A DNA stretch of 54,426 bases from Actinomyces succiniciruminis (GCF_900002405.1 NZ_LK995477.1:15563-69988), one strand, 5' to 3'. Shown: positions 24,686 through 38,422, counted from the stretch's first letter. Notes: generated by a model from the letters alone, not told the origin. Numbers and translations are program-made.

Positions 24686-25717
24686 ATGCATGACTCGACT
24701 CGCAATCCAGCCGATGCCGTCCACCACGGCATGGACTCCATCGCCAAGCCGGCCGACGGCGGTGGGCAGTCCGCCATGGACCAGCCGGGCCAGGCGCCGG
24801 TAACCGTCGCAGACGGCGGCAACCTTCTTGACAACAACCCCAAGGAATCCAAGCGACTTACCCGCGGGCGCATCATTCTGCGCCGCTTCCTGCGCAACAA
24901 GACCGCCGTATTCGGAGCTGTTGGCATCCTGGCCCTCGCACTGATGGCGATCTTCGGCAACCATGTTGGCCAGTGGTCCTTCACCGACGTCGACTCGAAG
25001 GCCTTCCTGCAGCCGCCCAGTGCCGATCACTGGTTCGGCACCACCCAGGGCGGGCGCGACGTCTTTGCCATGGTGGTGGAGGGCACGCGCAAGTCGCTGA
25101 TGATCGGGGTGTTCGTGGCGCTGCTGCAGACCACAATCGCTGCGATCATTGGTTCCTCCGCCGCCTATTTCGGCGGCTGGTGGGAGAAGGTCGCCCTGTG
25201 GGCCACCGACCTGCTGCTGGTGGTGCCGTCATTCCTCATCATCGCGATCCTGTCCCAGAAGGCAGGGGCTGCCAAGGGATCGATTGCCCTTTTGATCGTG
25301 CTGCTGGCCGGATTCGGCTGGATGCTCACGGCACGCGTGGTGCGCTCGCTGACCCTCAGCGTCAAGAACCTCGACTACGTCAATGCGGCACGATTCATGA
25401 ACGTACCCAGCCCCGTCATCATCGTCCGCCACATCATCCCCAACATCGCCTCGCTGCTGATCGTCGACGCCACGCTCAACGTCGCCTATGCGGTTCTCAG
25501 CGAGACGACGCTGTCCTACTTCGGTTTCGGTGTGCAAGCGCCGAACACGTCCCTGGGCACACTGATCGCGGAGGGGCAGCGCTCCGCAACCACCTACCCG
25601 TGGATCTTCCTGGCACCCGCCGCGGTGCTGGTGTTCATGCTCGTGTGCGTCAACTTCATGGGCGATGGGCTGCGTGACGCCATCGACCCCTCGTCCAAGT
25701 CCGGAGGCAAGGCATGA
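24686..25717 (+). CDS. peptide-type ABC transporter permease (OppC/DppC family)
   Basis: A 343-residue second permease. A hydrophilic N-terminal region of about 60 residues precedes the first membrane helix ([18 protein letters not shown]). The coupling loop is [21 protein letters not shown] near residue 235. It starts five bases after the upstream permease and ends overlapping the ATPase gene by four bases (ATGA), so it is cotranslated. An ATG at 24690 is out of frame. It pairs with the OppB-like protein to form the channel. Confidence 0.88.
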   Translation: MHDSTRNPADAVHHGMDSIAKPADGGGQSAMDQPGQAPVTVADGGNLLDNNPKESKRLTRGRIILRRFLRNKTAVFGAVGILALALMAIFGNHVGQWSFTDVDSKAFLQPPSADHWFGTTQGGRDVFAMVVEGTRKSLMIGVFVALLQTTIAAIIGSSAAYFGGWWEKVALWATDLLLVVPSFLIIAILSQKAGAAKGSIALLIVLLAGFGWMLTARVVRSLTLSVKNLDYVNAARFMNVPSPVIIVRHIIPNIASLLIVDATLNVAYAVLSETTLSYFGFGVQAPNTSLGTLIAEGQRSATTYPWIFLAPAAVLVFMLVCVNFMGDGLRDAIDPSSKSGGKA

Positions 25718-27876
25718 TAGCGACACGACGCGAAAGGGCTACGGCCGCTAAGTCGCAGCAGCTACCCGATCGGGAGGCGGATGCCCCGCTGCTGGAAATC
25801 GCGGGTCTGCACGTCTCCTTCCCCTCCGAGGATGGCCGGGTCCACGCGGTACGCGGCATCGACCTGACGGTTAGGCGCGGGGAAGTACTTGCCCTCGTCG
25901 GCGAGTCGGGCTCCGGCAAGTCGGTGACCTCAACGGCTGTCATGGGACTGCTTGACGAGACCGCGGATATCTCCGGGTCCGTGCGTCTGTACGGCACCGA
26001 GCTGCTCGGGCGCAGCGACGAGTACATGTCCAAGATCAGGGGCACCCAGGTCTCCATGGTGTTCCAGGACCCCCTGTCCGCCCTCACGCCCGTGTATACG
26101 GTGGGGGACCAGATCGTCGAGGCGCTGAAGGTCCACAACCCGGACATGCCCGACGCCGATGCCAACAAGCGGGCGGTCGAACTACTAGATCTGGTGGGTA
26201 TCCCCAACCCGGAGGTGCGGTTCAAGGCCTATCCGAACGAGTTTTCCGGAGGCATGCGGCAGCGCGCCGTTATCGCCATCGCGATCGCCAACAACCCGGA
26301 CCTGATCATCGCCGACGAGCCCACCACAGCGCTGGACGTGACCATTCAGGCGCAGATCCTTGATGTGCTGCGCACGGCGCAGAAGGAGACCGGCGCCGGC
26401 GTCATCATGATTACCCACGACCTGGGAGTCGTGGCCGGCATGGCCGACCGCGTCGCCGTCATGTATGCGGGGCGGGTCGTCGAAACCGGCGGTGTCGACG
26501 ACATCTTCTACCACTCGCGTATGCCCTACACGATTGGGCTGCTCGGGTCGCTGCCCCGCCTCGACGCCAAGAAGGATTCCGCCCTGGCCACCCTTGAGGG
26601 CAACCCGCCCTCGCTGCTGGAGGCGCCCACCGGCTGCCCATTCGCGCCCCGGTGCCCCATGGCGGTCGCGGAGTGTCTAGACGGCGAACCCGATCTGGTC
26701 GCCGTCCGCGACGACGCCGTGCTGTCCGCCTCCACCGCCGCTGAGCAGCAGAGGTCCGCCTGCCGTCGCTTCCCGGAGATCGAGAAGAACAATCTCGACT
26801 ACACGGACATCTTCCCGGTCCCCTCCTTGAAGACCGCCGATGTCATGAATCTGCCCCACCCGCAGCGACCCGAGGTGCTGCGGGTAGACGGCCTGGTGAA
26901 GGAATTCCCCCTGATGAAGGGTGCCGTGTTCAAGCGGCGCGTCGGCACCGTGCACGCGGTGGACGGCATATCCTTCGACGTGCGCGAGGGCGAGACTCTG
27001 GCAATCGTTGGCGAGTCGGGCTGCGGCAAGACCACCACGCTCATGGAGGTGCTTAATCTGCAGGCGCCGCAGGACGGCAAAATCGTCGTCTTGGGCAGGG
27101 ATACTGCGGCGATCCGCCGCGCGGAACGCAAGCAGATTCGCCGCGACCTGCAGGTCGTCTTCCAGGACCCCATGGCGTCACTGGATCCGCGTCTGCCCAT
27201 TTACGACATCATCGCAGAGCCGCTACGGGCCAATGGCTGGGGCAAGCAGCAGGTCGGTCCGCGCGTCGAGGAGCTCATGAAACTGGTGGGGCTCGAACCG
27301 AGCCACGCCAACCGCTACCCCCGCAACTTCTCCGGTGGGCAGCGCCAGCGCATCGGCATTGCCCGGGCGCTCGCGCTCGAGCCGAAGCTGCTCGTGCTGG
27401 ACGAGCCGGTCTCCGCTCTGGACGTGTCCATTCAGGCCGGGGTCATCAATCTGCTCGACGAGTTGCGCGCGACCCTGGGACTCAGCTACCTATTCGTTGC
27501 CCACGACCTGTCCGTGGTGCGACACATTGCGGATCGCGTGGCCGTCATGTACCTGGGCAAGATCGTCGAGATCGGCGACGTCGATGCGGTGTTCTCAGCC
27601 CCCGCACACCCGTATACGCAGGCACTGCTCTCGGCCATTCCAATTCCGGATCCGGCCAAGGAGCGCACGCGCAGCCGCATCATCCTGGAGGGCGATCTGC
27701 CGTCCCCGGCCAGCCCGCCCTCGGGCTGCCGCTTCCGCACTCGCTGCCCCAAGTTCGCGGGTGAATTGAATGACGAGCAGAGGAAGGCCTGCCTGGAGCG
27801 CATGCCGGACTTCACCCGCGAGGGTGAGGACCACGAAGTCGCCTGCTACTACCCCGAGCGCACCGCTGTGTTCTGA
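25714..27876 (+). CDS. fused double ABC ATPase (OppD-OppF type)
   Basis: A 720-residue protein carrying two complete nucleotide-binding domains in one chain. Domain 1: Walker A GESGSGKS (about 63), signature FSGGMRQR (about 177), Walker [12 protein letters not shown] (about 204). Domain 2: Walker A GESGCGKT (about 433), signature FSGGQRQR (about 539), Walker [12 protein letters not shown] (about 558). Each is followed by the oligopeptide-transporter C-terminal Cys motif (GCPFAPRCP and GCRFRTRCP). All catalytic residues look intact. It energises the two permeases immediately upstream. Fusion of the two ATPases is known in this family. Confidence 0.93.
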   Translation: MIATRRERATAAKSQQLPDREADAPLLEIAGLHVSFPSEDGRVHAVRGIDLTVRRGEVLALVGESGSGKSVTSTAVMGLLDETADISGSVRLYGTELLGRSDEYMSKIRGTQVSMVFQDPLSALTPVYTVGDQIVEALKVHNPDMPDADANKRAVELLDLVGIPNPEVRFKAYPNEFSGGMRQRAVIAIAIANNPDLIIADEPTTALDVTIQAQILDVLRTAQKETGAGVIMITHDLGVVAGMADRVAVMYAGRVVETGGVDDIFYHSRMPYTIGLLGSLPRLDAKKDSALATLEGNPPSLLEAPTGCPFAPRCPMAVAECLDGEPDLVAVRDDAVLSASTAAEQQRSACRRFPEIEKNNLDYTDIFPVPSLKTADVMNLPHPQRPEVLRVDGLVKEFPLMKGAVFKRRVGTVHAVDGISFDVREGETLAIVGESGCGKTTTLMEVLNLQAPQDGKIVVLGRDTAAIRRAERKQIRRDLQVVFQDPMASLDPRLPIYDIIAEPLRANGWGKQQVGPRVEELMKLVGLEPSHANRYPRNFSGGQRQRIGIARALALEPKLLVLDEPVSALDVSIQAGVINLLDELRATLGLSYLFVAHDLSVVRHIADRVAVMYLGKIVEIGDVDAVFSAPAHPYTQALLSAIPIPDPAKERTRSRIILEGDLPSPASPPSGCRFRTRCPKFAGELNDEQRKACLERMPDFTREGEDHEVACYYPERTAVF

Positions 27877-28075
27877 CGTCGTCAGCGAGTACCAAGCCCG
27901 AAGCAAGGCATTCGTGACCAACAAGTGCGAAACTGCATGTCATGCGGCGTCGCAAGCAGGATGCGACTGCTGCAGGTGAACGTATGATGTACACCATGCC
28001 CACGGCTTGACTGCGGCGGCTACTTAGCGTCGCCGTGTCCAACCATCCGGATCCATCTCGAATCGGAGCTTTCAT

Positions 28076-29773
28076 ATGAACATCAACCGTCGTCTGTTCC
28101 TGGCCGGTTCGGCCTCTGCGGCCGCAATGGCCGCTCTGGCCGCATGCGCCAGGAACACTGACTCGACCTCGACCTCATCCGCCGGAACGGGTGATGAGGC
28201 CGACTTCGACGCGGCCGTGAACCGCAAGGACCGCGCCGACCTGCAGCAGGGCGGCGAGCTCAACTTCGCCATACAGAATGCTGTTTCCAACTGGAATTCG
28301 GCCCACGTCAACGGCAACACCGGCGACGTACGACTGATCATGAACTTCGTCGCGCCCTACTTCATCGACTGGGGTGACGACGGCGCTCCGACCCCCAACC
28401 CGAACTTCCTGACCACCTACGAGGCCGAAGAGGTCGACGGCAAGACCGTAGCCACCATTGAGCTGAACGAGAAGGCCGTCTGGGGCAACGGGCGCCCGAT
28501 GGACTCCGAGGACATCGAGGCCTCCCTGTCCCATGGCGACGACCCGGAGTATCAGTGGGCCTCCACCGACGGCCTGACGGACATCGAATCCGTGGAGATC
28601 GTCGACGAGCGCACCGCCAAGATCACATTCAAGACCGTCTTCCCGGACTGGACCAACGCGCTCGCAGGCGTGAGCCCGAAGGAACTGATGGCGGACGCCA
28701 AGACCTTCAACGAGTCGATGGCGGGCGCGGGTGCGTTCAACAACGACTACTTCGCCGGTCCCTTCAAGGTCGACTCCTACAACGAGTCCCAGCAGCTGGT
28801 CACGCTGGTGCCCAACGACCTGTGGTGGGGCGAGGCCCCGCTGCTGGACAAGGTCACCTTCCGCGCCCTGGACGCCTCCGCCGAGGCGACCTCCTTTGCG
28901 AACAAGGCCATCGACGTCATCGACTACATCATCTCCGCCGACGTCTACAACCAGGCCGCCGGGCGCGAGGACGCCGAGATCCGGAGCAACTCCGGTCTGC
29001 AGTGGCGCCACTTCACCATCAACGCTGCCTCCGGTCCGCTGTCGGACAAGACCGTGCGCCAGGCCCTGATGCGTGCCTGCGACCGTGAAGCCATCGCCTC
29101 CTCCGACCTGGCAGGGCTGCCGATCGAGATGGACAAGGTCATGCTCGGCAACCGCTTCTTCATGCCCTCCCAGGAGGGCTACCAGGACAACTCCGGCGAC
29201 TGGTCCTACGACCCGGAAGCTGCCAAGCAGCTTCTGGAGGACGCCGGCTGGGTCGAGGGCGATGACGGCATCCGCGAGAAGGATGGGCAGCGGCTGTCCT
29301 TCAGCTACACCGTGCCGACCGGCACTCCGACCACGGAGAATGAGGGCAACCTCCTGCAGAGCCAGCTGAAGGAGGTGGGCATGGAGATGAAGCTCACCAC
29401 CGTGGAGTCGGATAAGTACTTCCCCGATTACATCATTCCTAAGAACTACGAGATCACTGCCTTCACCTGGGTCAAGACCCAGTACCCGCTTGCCAACATC
29501 GGCCAGATCTACGGCACCGGCTCGGAGTCGAATTTCACCTCTCAGTCCATTCCCGAGATCGACGACTACATCGCGAAGATCGCCTCGACGATGGACGAGG
29601 ACGAGCGCGCCCGCATGGCCAACGAGTGCGACGCCATCATTTGGGAGAACGTCATGAACGTGCCCATTTACCAGCGCATGCAGTTCACCGCCGTTCCGAA
29701 GAACCTCGCGAACTTCGGGGCCATGGGGCTGGCCTCCTACCGTCCCGAGAACATCGGCTACGTAGCCGAGTAA
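28076..29773 (+). CDS. ABC importer solute-binding lipoprotein (SBP family 5)
   Basis: A 565-residue extracellular binding protein for peptides or similar ligands. INRRLFLAGSAS to LAAC is a twin-arginine-like signal with the lipidated Cys at residue 24. The family 5 block NNDYFAGPFKVDSYNESQQL lies near residue 220. GGAG lies about a dozen bases before the ATG. It sits 199 bases after the ATPase gene, so it may also have its own promoter for higher expression, as binding proteins are usually in excess. The gene order with the binding protein after the ATPases is less common than binding protein first. Confidence 0.9.
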   Translation: MNINRRLFLAGSASAAAMAALAACARNTDSTSTSSAGTGDEADFDAAVNRKDRADLQQGGELNFAIQNAVSNWNSAHVNGNTGDVRLIMNFVAPYFIDWGDDGAPTPNPNFLTTYEAEEVDGKTVATIELNEKAVWGNGRPMDSEDIEASLSHGDDPEYQWASTDGLTDIESVEIVDERTAKITFKTVFPDWTNALAGVSPKELMADAKTFNESMAGAGAFNNDYFAGPFKVDSYNESQQLVTLVPNDLWWGEAPLLDKVTFRALDASAEATSFANKAIDVIDYIISADVYNQAAGREDAEIRSNSGLQWRHFTINAASGPLSDKTVRQALMRACDREAIASSDLAGLPIEMDKVMLGNRFFMPSQEGYQDNSGDWSYDPEAAKQLLEDAGWVEGDDGIREKDGQRLSFSYTVPTGTPTTENEGNLLQSQLKEVGMEMKLTTVESDKYFPDYIIPKNYEITAFTWVKTQYPLANIGQIYGTGSESNFTSQSIPEIDDYIAKIASTMDEDERARMANECDAIIWENVMNVPIYQRMQFTAVPKNLANFGAMGLASYRPENIGYVAE

Positions 29774-29788
29774 GGGAGTCACGGGGCT

Positions 29789-30430
29789 TTGCCCACGGTC
29801 GTAATCCGTTCACTTCCGGGTCGTGTCGGCACTCTGCTAACGGGTGCCGGCACGGCCTGGGCCGTTATTACGGTCTGGCTGGCCGACGGCACCCGCAACG
29901 GGCTGCAGGCCCTGGGCTGCGGCCTGTTCCTGATGCTTGCGGTTTGGTGCTTGTGGTGGGCGCCGCAGCTTACCGTCGCGGACGCCGGCATCACCGTGCG
30001 CAACGCGTGGCGCACCCATCTTTTCGGCTGGGATGAGATGGATTCCTGCCGCACCCGCTGGGGACTGGAGATCATCACCGGATCCGGCCATACGGTTAAG
30101 GCCTCCGCCGCGCAGCGTGCAGGTGGGTTGTCCACATCCTTCCGCAGACGCCAGGAGTTGCGGGAGCAAGAGCTACTCGGTACACGCCGCACGGAGCATG
30201 ACGCCCGTGTGCGCCGCGAAGTCCCAGAGGAATACCTGGGAGAGAGCGACTCCGTTTTTCGCGCACACCTGGACGCCGACGCTGCGGGTGAACTCCTCCT
30301 CGCCTATAAGGAACGCCGCGAGGCGACCTCCGCCCGGCCGGACGCGGGCGGGATCAGCTCGCGATGGAATCCGCTGCCCGTATGCGTCGCAATCGCGGCT
30401 GCCGCGGCATTGCTGGCGGGGGTTCTCTGA
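29789..30430 (+). CDS. membrane protein with bacterial PH domain (bPH6-like)
   Basis: A 213-residue protein with two N-terminal hydrophobic helices (about 14-31 and 37-58) and one at the C-terminus. Between them [27 protein letters not shown] matches the bPH6/YdbT-like pleckstrin-type domain found in small actinobacterial membrane proteins. The start is a TTG at 29789 with AGGGAG at about a dozen bases upstream, and no better in-frame start is seen nearby. It follows the binding-protein gene by 15 bases and is probably in the same transcript. The function is unknown. Confidence 0.7.
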   Translation: MPTVVIRSLPGRVGTLLTGAGTAWAVITVWLADGTRNGLQALGCGLFLMLAVWCLWWAPQLTVADAGITVRNAWRTHLFGWDEMDSCRTRWGLEIITGSGHTVKASAAQRAGGLSTSFRRRQELREQELLGTRRTEHDARVRREVPEEYLGESDSVFRAHLDADAAGELLLAYKERREATSARPDAGGISSRWNPLPVCVAIAAAAALLAGVL

Positions 30431-30566
30431 CCCCACACCCCGCGGCGCGGGTGAGCGGCCGCACAGGCGGCATGTCGCGCCTGTCATGGCCCGCCGCCGC
30501 GCGCGGCGGTACCCTTGCTGAGTTTGTGCGCCCGCGGGCGCTTGCCTAGGGGAGGAATCAGCCCAT

Positions 30567-32489
<1,923 letters not shown>

Positions 32490-32528
32490 GGCGCCGGACT
32501 GTCGCCGCCCCGACCCGGGAGTGCGCCC

Positions 32529-34322
32529 ATGAACCAGGTCCCGCTCGACGACGTCGCCTCCTCCGCCGTCGGCTCGCCCGCCGCTGCCCCTGAAGCCTCT
32601 GCGGCCTCCGCCGCCCGCGCCGGTCACGCAGTGCTGCGCCCGCTGCTGGCCGCGCTCGGCGCCACCCTGCTCATCGCCTGGCTGGGGCTCGCCTGGGCGA
32701 CCACCCGCACCCTGGCGCCCGGCTCCGCCGTCTCCGGCGTAGACGTCTCCGGCATGACCCGTGCCGAGGCGGTCGCCGCCGTGGAAGCCGGCATCGGCGC
32801 CCAGCTCGAGCAGCCGGCCACCCTGATCGTCGACGACGCCTCCGACACCCTCGTTCCCGCGCGCTCCGGCGTGAGCGTGGACGCCGCCGCCAGCATCGAC
32901 CGCCTGACCGGCCCCACCCTCAACCCCGTAACCCTGGTGCGGCGGCTGTCCGGCACCCGCGTCGACGCAGTCGTAGCCGTGGACGCCGACGCGCTCACCC
33001 GCGCCCTCAACACCCGCCTGGACACGCTCGCCACCGGCACCGCGGACGCCGTCGTCACCCTGGACGGCACCACCCCGGTGCTCACCCCCGGCTCGGTCGG
33101 CACCGGGCTGGATGTGGCGGCGAGCGTGAGCGCCCTGACCGACGCCTGGCCACTGGGTGCGGACAGCATCGCCCTGGCCTCCGGCACCGCCAACCCGGCC
33201 ATCACCGACGCCGACGCCAAGGACTTCATCGACACCGTCCTGAGCCCCCTGTTGAACGCCGACATCACCGTCACCGCCGCAGATACCGGCGCCGCGGCCG
33301 CCACCGGCGAGGCCGTGCTGACGCCCGCGATGCTCGCCGCGATGACCACCATCGACTCCAGCGACGGCACCCTGACCGCCGTCCTGGACGCCGATGCGCT
33401 GCACGACGCCGTCGTCGCCGCCCTGGGGGAGGGCATCGAGACCCCGGCCACCGACGCCACCTGGACCATCGACGGCGATCCCGCCACAGCCGCGGACGCC
33501 GCCCCCGTCTACCACGCCGCCACCACCGGCACGGGCATCGACGCGGGCGACCTGGCCGACGCCGTCCTGGCCGCCGGCACCGAGGTCGGCGGGGCACGCA
33601 CCGCCACCGCTACCGTCGCCGTCCTACAGCCGGAGGTCGCCACACCGGAGGAGGAGTGGGGTATAGCCGAGATCGTCGGCGAGTTCTCCACCCCCTACTT
33701 CTCCCAGTACGGGCGCGACCAGAACCTCCAGCGCGGCACCGAGATGATCAACGGCACCCTCGTCGCCCCGGGGGAGACCTTCTCCACCACCGACGCCCTC
33801 GGCCCGGTCGATCTGGAACACGGCTACACCTACGCCGGCGTGGTCACCGACGGGCAGCACACCGACGCCATGGGCGGCGGCCTGTCCCAGGTGGGCACCA
33901 CCGTGTTCAACGCCGGCTTCGAGGCCGGCATGGACGACGTGGAGCACTGGCCCCACACCTACTGGTTCACCCGCTACCCGGCCGGCCGGGAGGCCACCAT
34001 CTGGACCGGCGTCAAGGACGTCAAATGGCGCAACTCGACGCCTTACACGGTGCTGGTGCAGGCCTGGGCCGGCGACGGGGAGGTGCACGTACGGCTGTGG
34101 TCCACCCCCTACTACGAGGTCACCATTACCGAGGGGGAGCACACGAACTACCGGCCCTACGCCACCGTGCACGGCTCCGGGCCGGGCTGTGAGCCCTATG
34201 GCGGCGGCACCCAGGGATTCGACGTCACCGTTACCCGCACCCGCAGCCACGACGGCGAGCGCCTGCCCGACGACGTCCTCACCACCGCTTACGACTCCGA
34301 CAACCCCGTGGTGTGCAGCTGA
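32529..34322 (+). CDS. VanW family protein with YoaR-type peptidoglycan-binding domains
   Basis: A 597-residue protein. After a 35-residue Ala-rich cytoplasmic end there is one membrane helix (about 38-56). The extracellular part contains Ala/Thr-rich YoaR-like domains (VSGVDVSGMTRAEAV near 66) and a C-terminal VanW domain: LQRGTEMINGTLVAPGETFS, GGGLSQVGTTVFNAGFEAG, then PAGREATIWTGVKDVKWRN. The family block usually reads GGGICQ, and here Cys is Ser. The VanW family is linked to the cell envelope, and its biochemical role is not established. GGGAG lies seven bases before the ATG. The gene is 39 bases downstream of typA. Confidence 0.88.
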   Translation: MNQVPLDDVASSAVGSPAAAPEASAASAARAGHAVLRPLLAALGATLLIAWLGLAWATTRTLAPGSAVSGVDVSGMTRAEAVAAVEAGIGAQLEQPATLIVDDASDTLVPARSGVSVDAAASIDRLTGPTLNPVTLVRRLSGTRVDAVVAVDADALTRALNTRLDTLATGTADAVVTLDGTTPVLTPGSVGTGLDVAASVSALTDAWPLGADSIALASGTANPAITDADAKDFIDTVLSPLLNADITVTAADTGAAAATGEAVLTPAMLAAMTTIDSSDGTLTAVLDADALHDAVVAALGEGIETPATDATWTIDGDPATAADAAPVYHAATTGTGIDAGDLADAVLAAGTEVGGARTATATVAVLQPEVATPEEEWGIAEIVGEFSTPYFSQYGRDQNLQRGTEMINGTLVAPGETFSTTDALGPVDLEHGYTYAGVVTDGQHTDAMGGGLSQVGTTVFNAGFEAGMDDVEHWPHTYWFTRYPAGREATIWTGVKDVKWRNSTPYTVLVQAWAGDGEVHVRLWSTPYYEVTITEGEHTNYRPYATVHGSGPGCEPYGGGTQGFDVTVTRTRSHDGERLPDDVLTTAYDSDNPVVCS

Positions 34323-34476
34323 GCCAGGCGGCGTCGGGCTGTGCGGGGCCGGGGAAAGGCGCGTCGGGGGCCGGTGGTCCGCGGTCAGCGGGCGCAATTC
34401 GCACTTGGTGCGTGACGCAAAGAGGGGCGCCCGGCGGGCTGGAATCGGCGTATTTGCTTGACATCTTGCGCGGCTA

Positions 34477-34506
34477 TTGGGTCCGGCCTCGCGGCGGGGA
34501 GATACT
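34477..34506 (+). promoter_or_regulatory. possible ferredoxin promoter
   Basis: TTGGGT (34477-34482) and GATACT (34501-34506) are 18 bases apart in the 250-base gap before the ferredoxin gene. A perfect TTGACA at 34458-34463 lies just upstream but lacks a partner -10 at standard distance. Confidence 0.3.
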
Positions 34507-34572
34507 TGGGGGCGCAGATGCACCCGGCCGCGGCCCCGCGCGGTACGCCCGGATACAGAGAGGAAGCAGTCA

Positions 34573-34923
34573 ATGACCTACGTGATCGCTCAGCCCTGCG
34601 TGGACGTCAAGGATCGTGCGTGCGTGGACGAGTGTCCGGTCGACTGCATCTATGAGGGCGAACGCAGCCTGTACATCAACGCCGACGAGTGCGTCGACTG
34701 CGGCGCCTGCGAGCCGGTGTGCCCCACCGAGGCGATCTTCTACGAGGATGACGTGCCCGACGAGTGGGAGGACTACACCCGGGCGAACATTGACTTCTTC
34801 TCCCTCAAGGGCCTGGGCTCTCCGGGCGGCGCGCAGAACGTCGGCCCGCAGGACTACGACGATCCCATGATCGCCGCCCTGGAGCCCCAGAATGAGGACT
34901 GGAAGGCCGCCAACGGCTACTGA
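34573..34923 (+). CDS. fdxA: 7Fe ferredoxin (FdxA/FdxC type)
   Basis: A 116-residue electron carrier with two iron-sulfur sites. Cysteines at 9, 17, 21 and 25 and then [12 protein letters not shown] (40-50) give the [3Fe-4S][4Fe-4S] pattern of actinobacterial 7Fe ferredoxins (FdxC of M. tuberculosis). The remainder, [19 protein letters not shown], is the acidic family C-terminus. AGAGAGGAAG precedes the ATG. In actinobacteria this gene normally lies directly upstream of dapC. Here a lipoprotein gene stands between them. Confidence 0.93.
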   Translation: MTYVIAQPCVDVKDRACVDECPVDCIYEGERSLYINADECVDCGACEPVCPTEAIFYEDDVPDEWEDYTRANIDFFSLKGLGSPGGAQNVGPQDYDDPMIAALEPQNEDWKAANGY

Positions 34924-34952
34924 GCCTGCCACCCCTACAAGGAGAGCAACGA

Positions 34953-35525
34953 ATGAAGAACACCCTCCGCAAGCTCATCGCCCTGCCCCTGGTAGCCGTC
35001 GCCGCGCTGGGGCTGACTGCCTGTTCCGACGCAGCCGAGACCGCGTCCAACAACATCTCGAAAGCCTCTGACAACTTCGAGATCAACCGCCGCATCGTGT
35101 TCTTCAACGGCATCACCGACAAGTACCTCCTCGAGATCGAGGGGTACTGCTCCATCACCGCCGACAGCGAGGACAGCCAGCTGGAGGTCATCTGCCTGGT
35201 CGGCAAGGACGAGGACGGTGGCTACCTGTTCAAGAAGCACTTCCTGGGCCTGAGCGACAACGTCACCTACTTCGTCGAGCAGACCGACGCGTCGGTCGTG
35301 GACCCGTATCACTACCGAGTCGTATACCGTCCCGAGACGATCGTTCCCGACATCGACTTCCAGACCTCGGGGTCGAACAGCACCGCTTCCGGTGACGCCG
35401 CTGCCGACACCGGGTCGGTGACCGAGGGCGGGGAGGAGTCCGCGTCCAACCCGACCGGCGGCGCAACCCAGGACCCGGCCCTGGATCGCGACGGCGACGT
35501 CACCGCCCCCGATGACGAGGACTGA
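34953..35525 (+). CDS. lipoprotein resembling actinophage beta-sandwich lipoproteins
   Basis: A 190-residue exported protein: basic start, hydrophobic core, lipobox LTAC with Cys24, and a perfect ribosome site (AAGGAGA, seven bases before ATG). Residues 43-135 (INRRIVFFNGIT, LEIEGYCSI, LEVICLVG, KKHFLGLSDNVTYFVEQ, YHYRVVYRPETIVPDI) match my memory of a small lipoprotein family common in actinobacteriophages and prophages, where it may act at the cell surface. I cannot run the search here. Residues 138-190 form an extra acidic Ser/Gly/Asp-rich tail. It lies 29 bases after the ferredoxin gene, inside the normally adjacent ferredoxin-dapC pair, and looks like an acquired gene retained on the ferredoxin transcript. 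Confidence 0.7.
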   Translation: MKNTLRKLIALPLVAVAALGLTACSDAAETASNNISKASDNFEINRRIVFFNGITDKYLLEIEGYCSITADSEDSQLEVICLVGKDEDGGYLFKKHFLGLSDNVTYFVEQTDASVVDPYHYRVVYRPETIVPDIDFQTSGSNSTASGDAAADTGSVTEGGEESASNPTGGATQDPALDRDGDVTAPDDED

Positions 35526-35638
35526 CCCAGTATTGGGACTCCCCGAATCCATAGAGGGCGCGCTGGAGCAAGGTATCGGAAGATGAGACGCCTTACGCCG
35601 CGGTTTGCCGGAGCGCTGCCGCGGAGGCGAGAACGCGA

Positions 35639-35644
35639 CACAAT
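35639..35644 (+). promoter_or_regulatory. -10 hexamer CACAAT, leaderless-type spacing
   Basis: CACAAT, six bases (GGCGGC), then the GTG start of dapC. Confidence 0.45.
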
Positions 35645-35650
35645 GGCGGC

Positions 35651-36877
35651 GTGAACGCCTCCACGCCCGCCGGCCCCGGCTCCGCCGCTCCGGCTGCCCT
35701 GCCCCGCCCGCTCGCGCTGCCCGACTTCCCCTGGCACTCCCTGCGCCCCTACCGGCAGCGGGCCGCCCAACACCCGGGCGGCGTCGTCGACCTGTCCATC
35801 GGCACGCCCGTGGACCCCAGCCCGGCGATCGCCCGCGAGGCCCTCGCCGCCGCCGCCAACGCCCCCGGCTACCCGCCCGCCGACGGCACACCGCAGGTGC
35901 GCGCCGCCATCATCGACTGGATGCGGCGCCGTCGCGGCGTCACGGGCCTGACCGACGCCGCCGTGATCCCCACCATCGGCTCCAAGGAGTCCGTGGCCCA
36001 GCTGCCGCTCCAGCTCGGCGCCCGCCCCGGTGACCTCATCGCCCATCCACGCGCCGCCTACCCCACCTACGACGTCGGTGCCCGCCTGGCCGGCGCTACC
36101 CCCGTCCCGGTCGACACCGCCGCCGACCCCGACTCCTGGGATCTGCCCGACGGCCGCCTCGTTGCCATCTGGCTCAACAGTCCCGGCAACCCCGACGGGC
36201 ACGTCCTCTCCGTCGACCAGCTCGCCCGCATCGTCGCCTGGGCGCGGGCGCGCGGCGTCGTCGTCCTGTCCGACGAGTGCTACGCCGAACTCGCCTGGGA
36301 ACAGCCCTGGGCCACCGACGGCGTCCCCAGCCTGCTCGACGCCCGCGTGACCGGCACCGGCCCCGACGGCGCCCCCGACCTCACCGGCCTGCTCGCCCTG
36401 TACTCCCTGTCCAAGCAGTCCAACCTCGCCGGCTACCGGGCCGCCTTCCTCGCCGGCGACCCGACGCTGGTGGCCGCCGTCACCGAGGTGCGCCGCCACA
36501 CCGGCATGCTGCCGCCGGCGCCCGTGCAGGCCGCCCTGGCCGCCACCCTCGCCGACGACGCGCACGTGGTGGCGCAACAGGCCGTCTACCGGGCCCGGCG
36601 TGAGGCGCTGCTGGAGGCGACGGCCGCCGTCGGCCTGGTCAACGACCCCGACTCGGTCGCCGGCCTATACCTGTGGCTGAGCGGGTCGGCGTCCATGAGC
36701 GCCTGGGATCTGGTGGGCGCCTTCGCCGAACTGGGGATCGTCGTCGCCCCCGGGGACTTCTACGGCGCGGCCGGCGCCGGGCATGTGCGTATGTCCCTGA
36801 CCGACACCGACGAGCGGGTGGCCGCCGCGGTGCGGCGCCTGCACGCCCCCGACGCGGCCGCCCTGTTCGCCGGCTGA
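35651..36877 (+). CDS. dapC: succinyldiaminopimelate transaminase
   Basis: A 408-residue PLP-dependent class I aminotransferase. In lysine and peptidoglycan precursor synthesis DapC makes N-succinyl-LL-diaminopimelate from the keto acid and glutamate. The PLP-binding Lys lies in YSLSKQSNLAGYR (about residue 257). LNSPGNPDG (about 175) and the C-terminal HVRMSLTD, whose Arg binds the substrate carboxylate, are also present. Assignment to DapC, not another aminotransferase, rests on the neighbouring ferredoxin and the ALPDFPWHSLRPYR start. The GTG at 35651 has a -10-like hexamer six bases before it and no ribosome site. Confidence 0.88.
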   Translation: MNASTPAGPGSAAPAALPRPLALPDFPWHSLRPYRQRAAQHPGGVVDLSIGTPVDPSPAIAREALAAAANAPGYPPADGTPQVRAAIIDWMRRRRGVTGLTDAAVIPTIGSKESVAQLPLQLGARPGDLIAHPRAAYPTYDVGARLAGATPVPVDTAADPDSWDLPDGRLVAIWLNSPGNPDGHVLSVDQLARIVAWARARGVVVLSDECYAELAWEQPWATDGVPSLLDARVTGTGPDGAPDLTGLLALYSLSKQSNLAGYRAAFLAGDPTLVAAVTEVRRHTGMLPPAPVQAALAATLADDAHVVAQQAVYRARREALLEATAAVGLVNDPDSVAGLYLWLSGSASMSAWDLVGAFAELGIVVAPGDFYGAAGAGHVRMSLTDTDERVAAAVRRLHAPDAAALFAG

Positions 36878-36912
36878 GGCGGCCGGCGCCCCCGTCCGGA
36901 TGGCGGGTGCCG

Positions 36913-36955
36913 CGCCGTCGTCCCGCGCACCTTCGGACCCGGCGCGACGACGGCG
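36913..36955 (+). terminator. hairpin between dapC and citrate synthase
   Basis: CGCCGTCGTC (36913-36922) and GACGACGGCG (36946-36955) form a perfect 10-bp stem with a 23-base loop that can itself pair. Confidence 0.55.
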
Positions 36956-37033
36956 GTCGCCTGCCGGTATGGTTCCGGGCAGACAGGTCCGGGGCCGCTC
37001 CCGCGGCCCGCCGTCGCCAACAAGGAGACACTC

Positions 37034-38422
<1,389 letters not shown>

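Noticed and set aside
34458-34463. Consensus TTGACA upstream of the ferredoxin gene as the main promoter
   Set aside because: No -10-like hexamer lies 16-18 bases downstream. The pair at 34477/34501 fits better.
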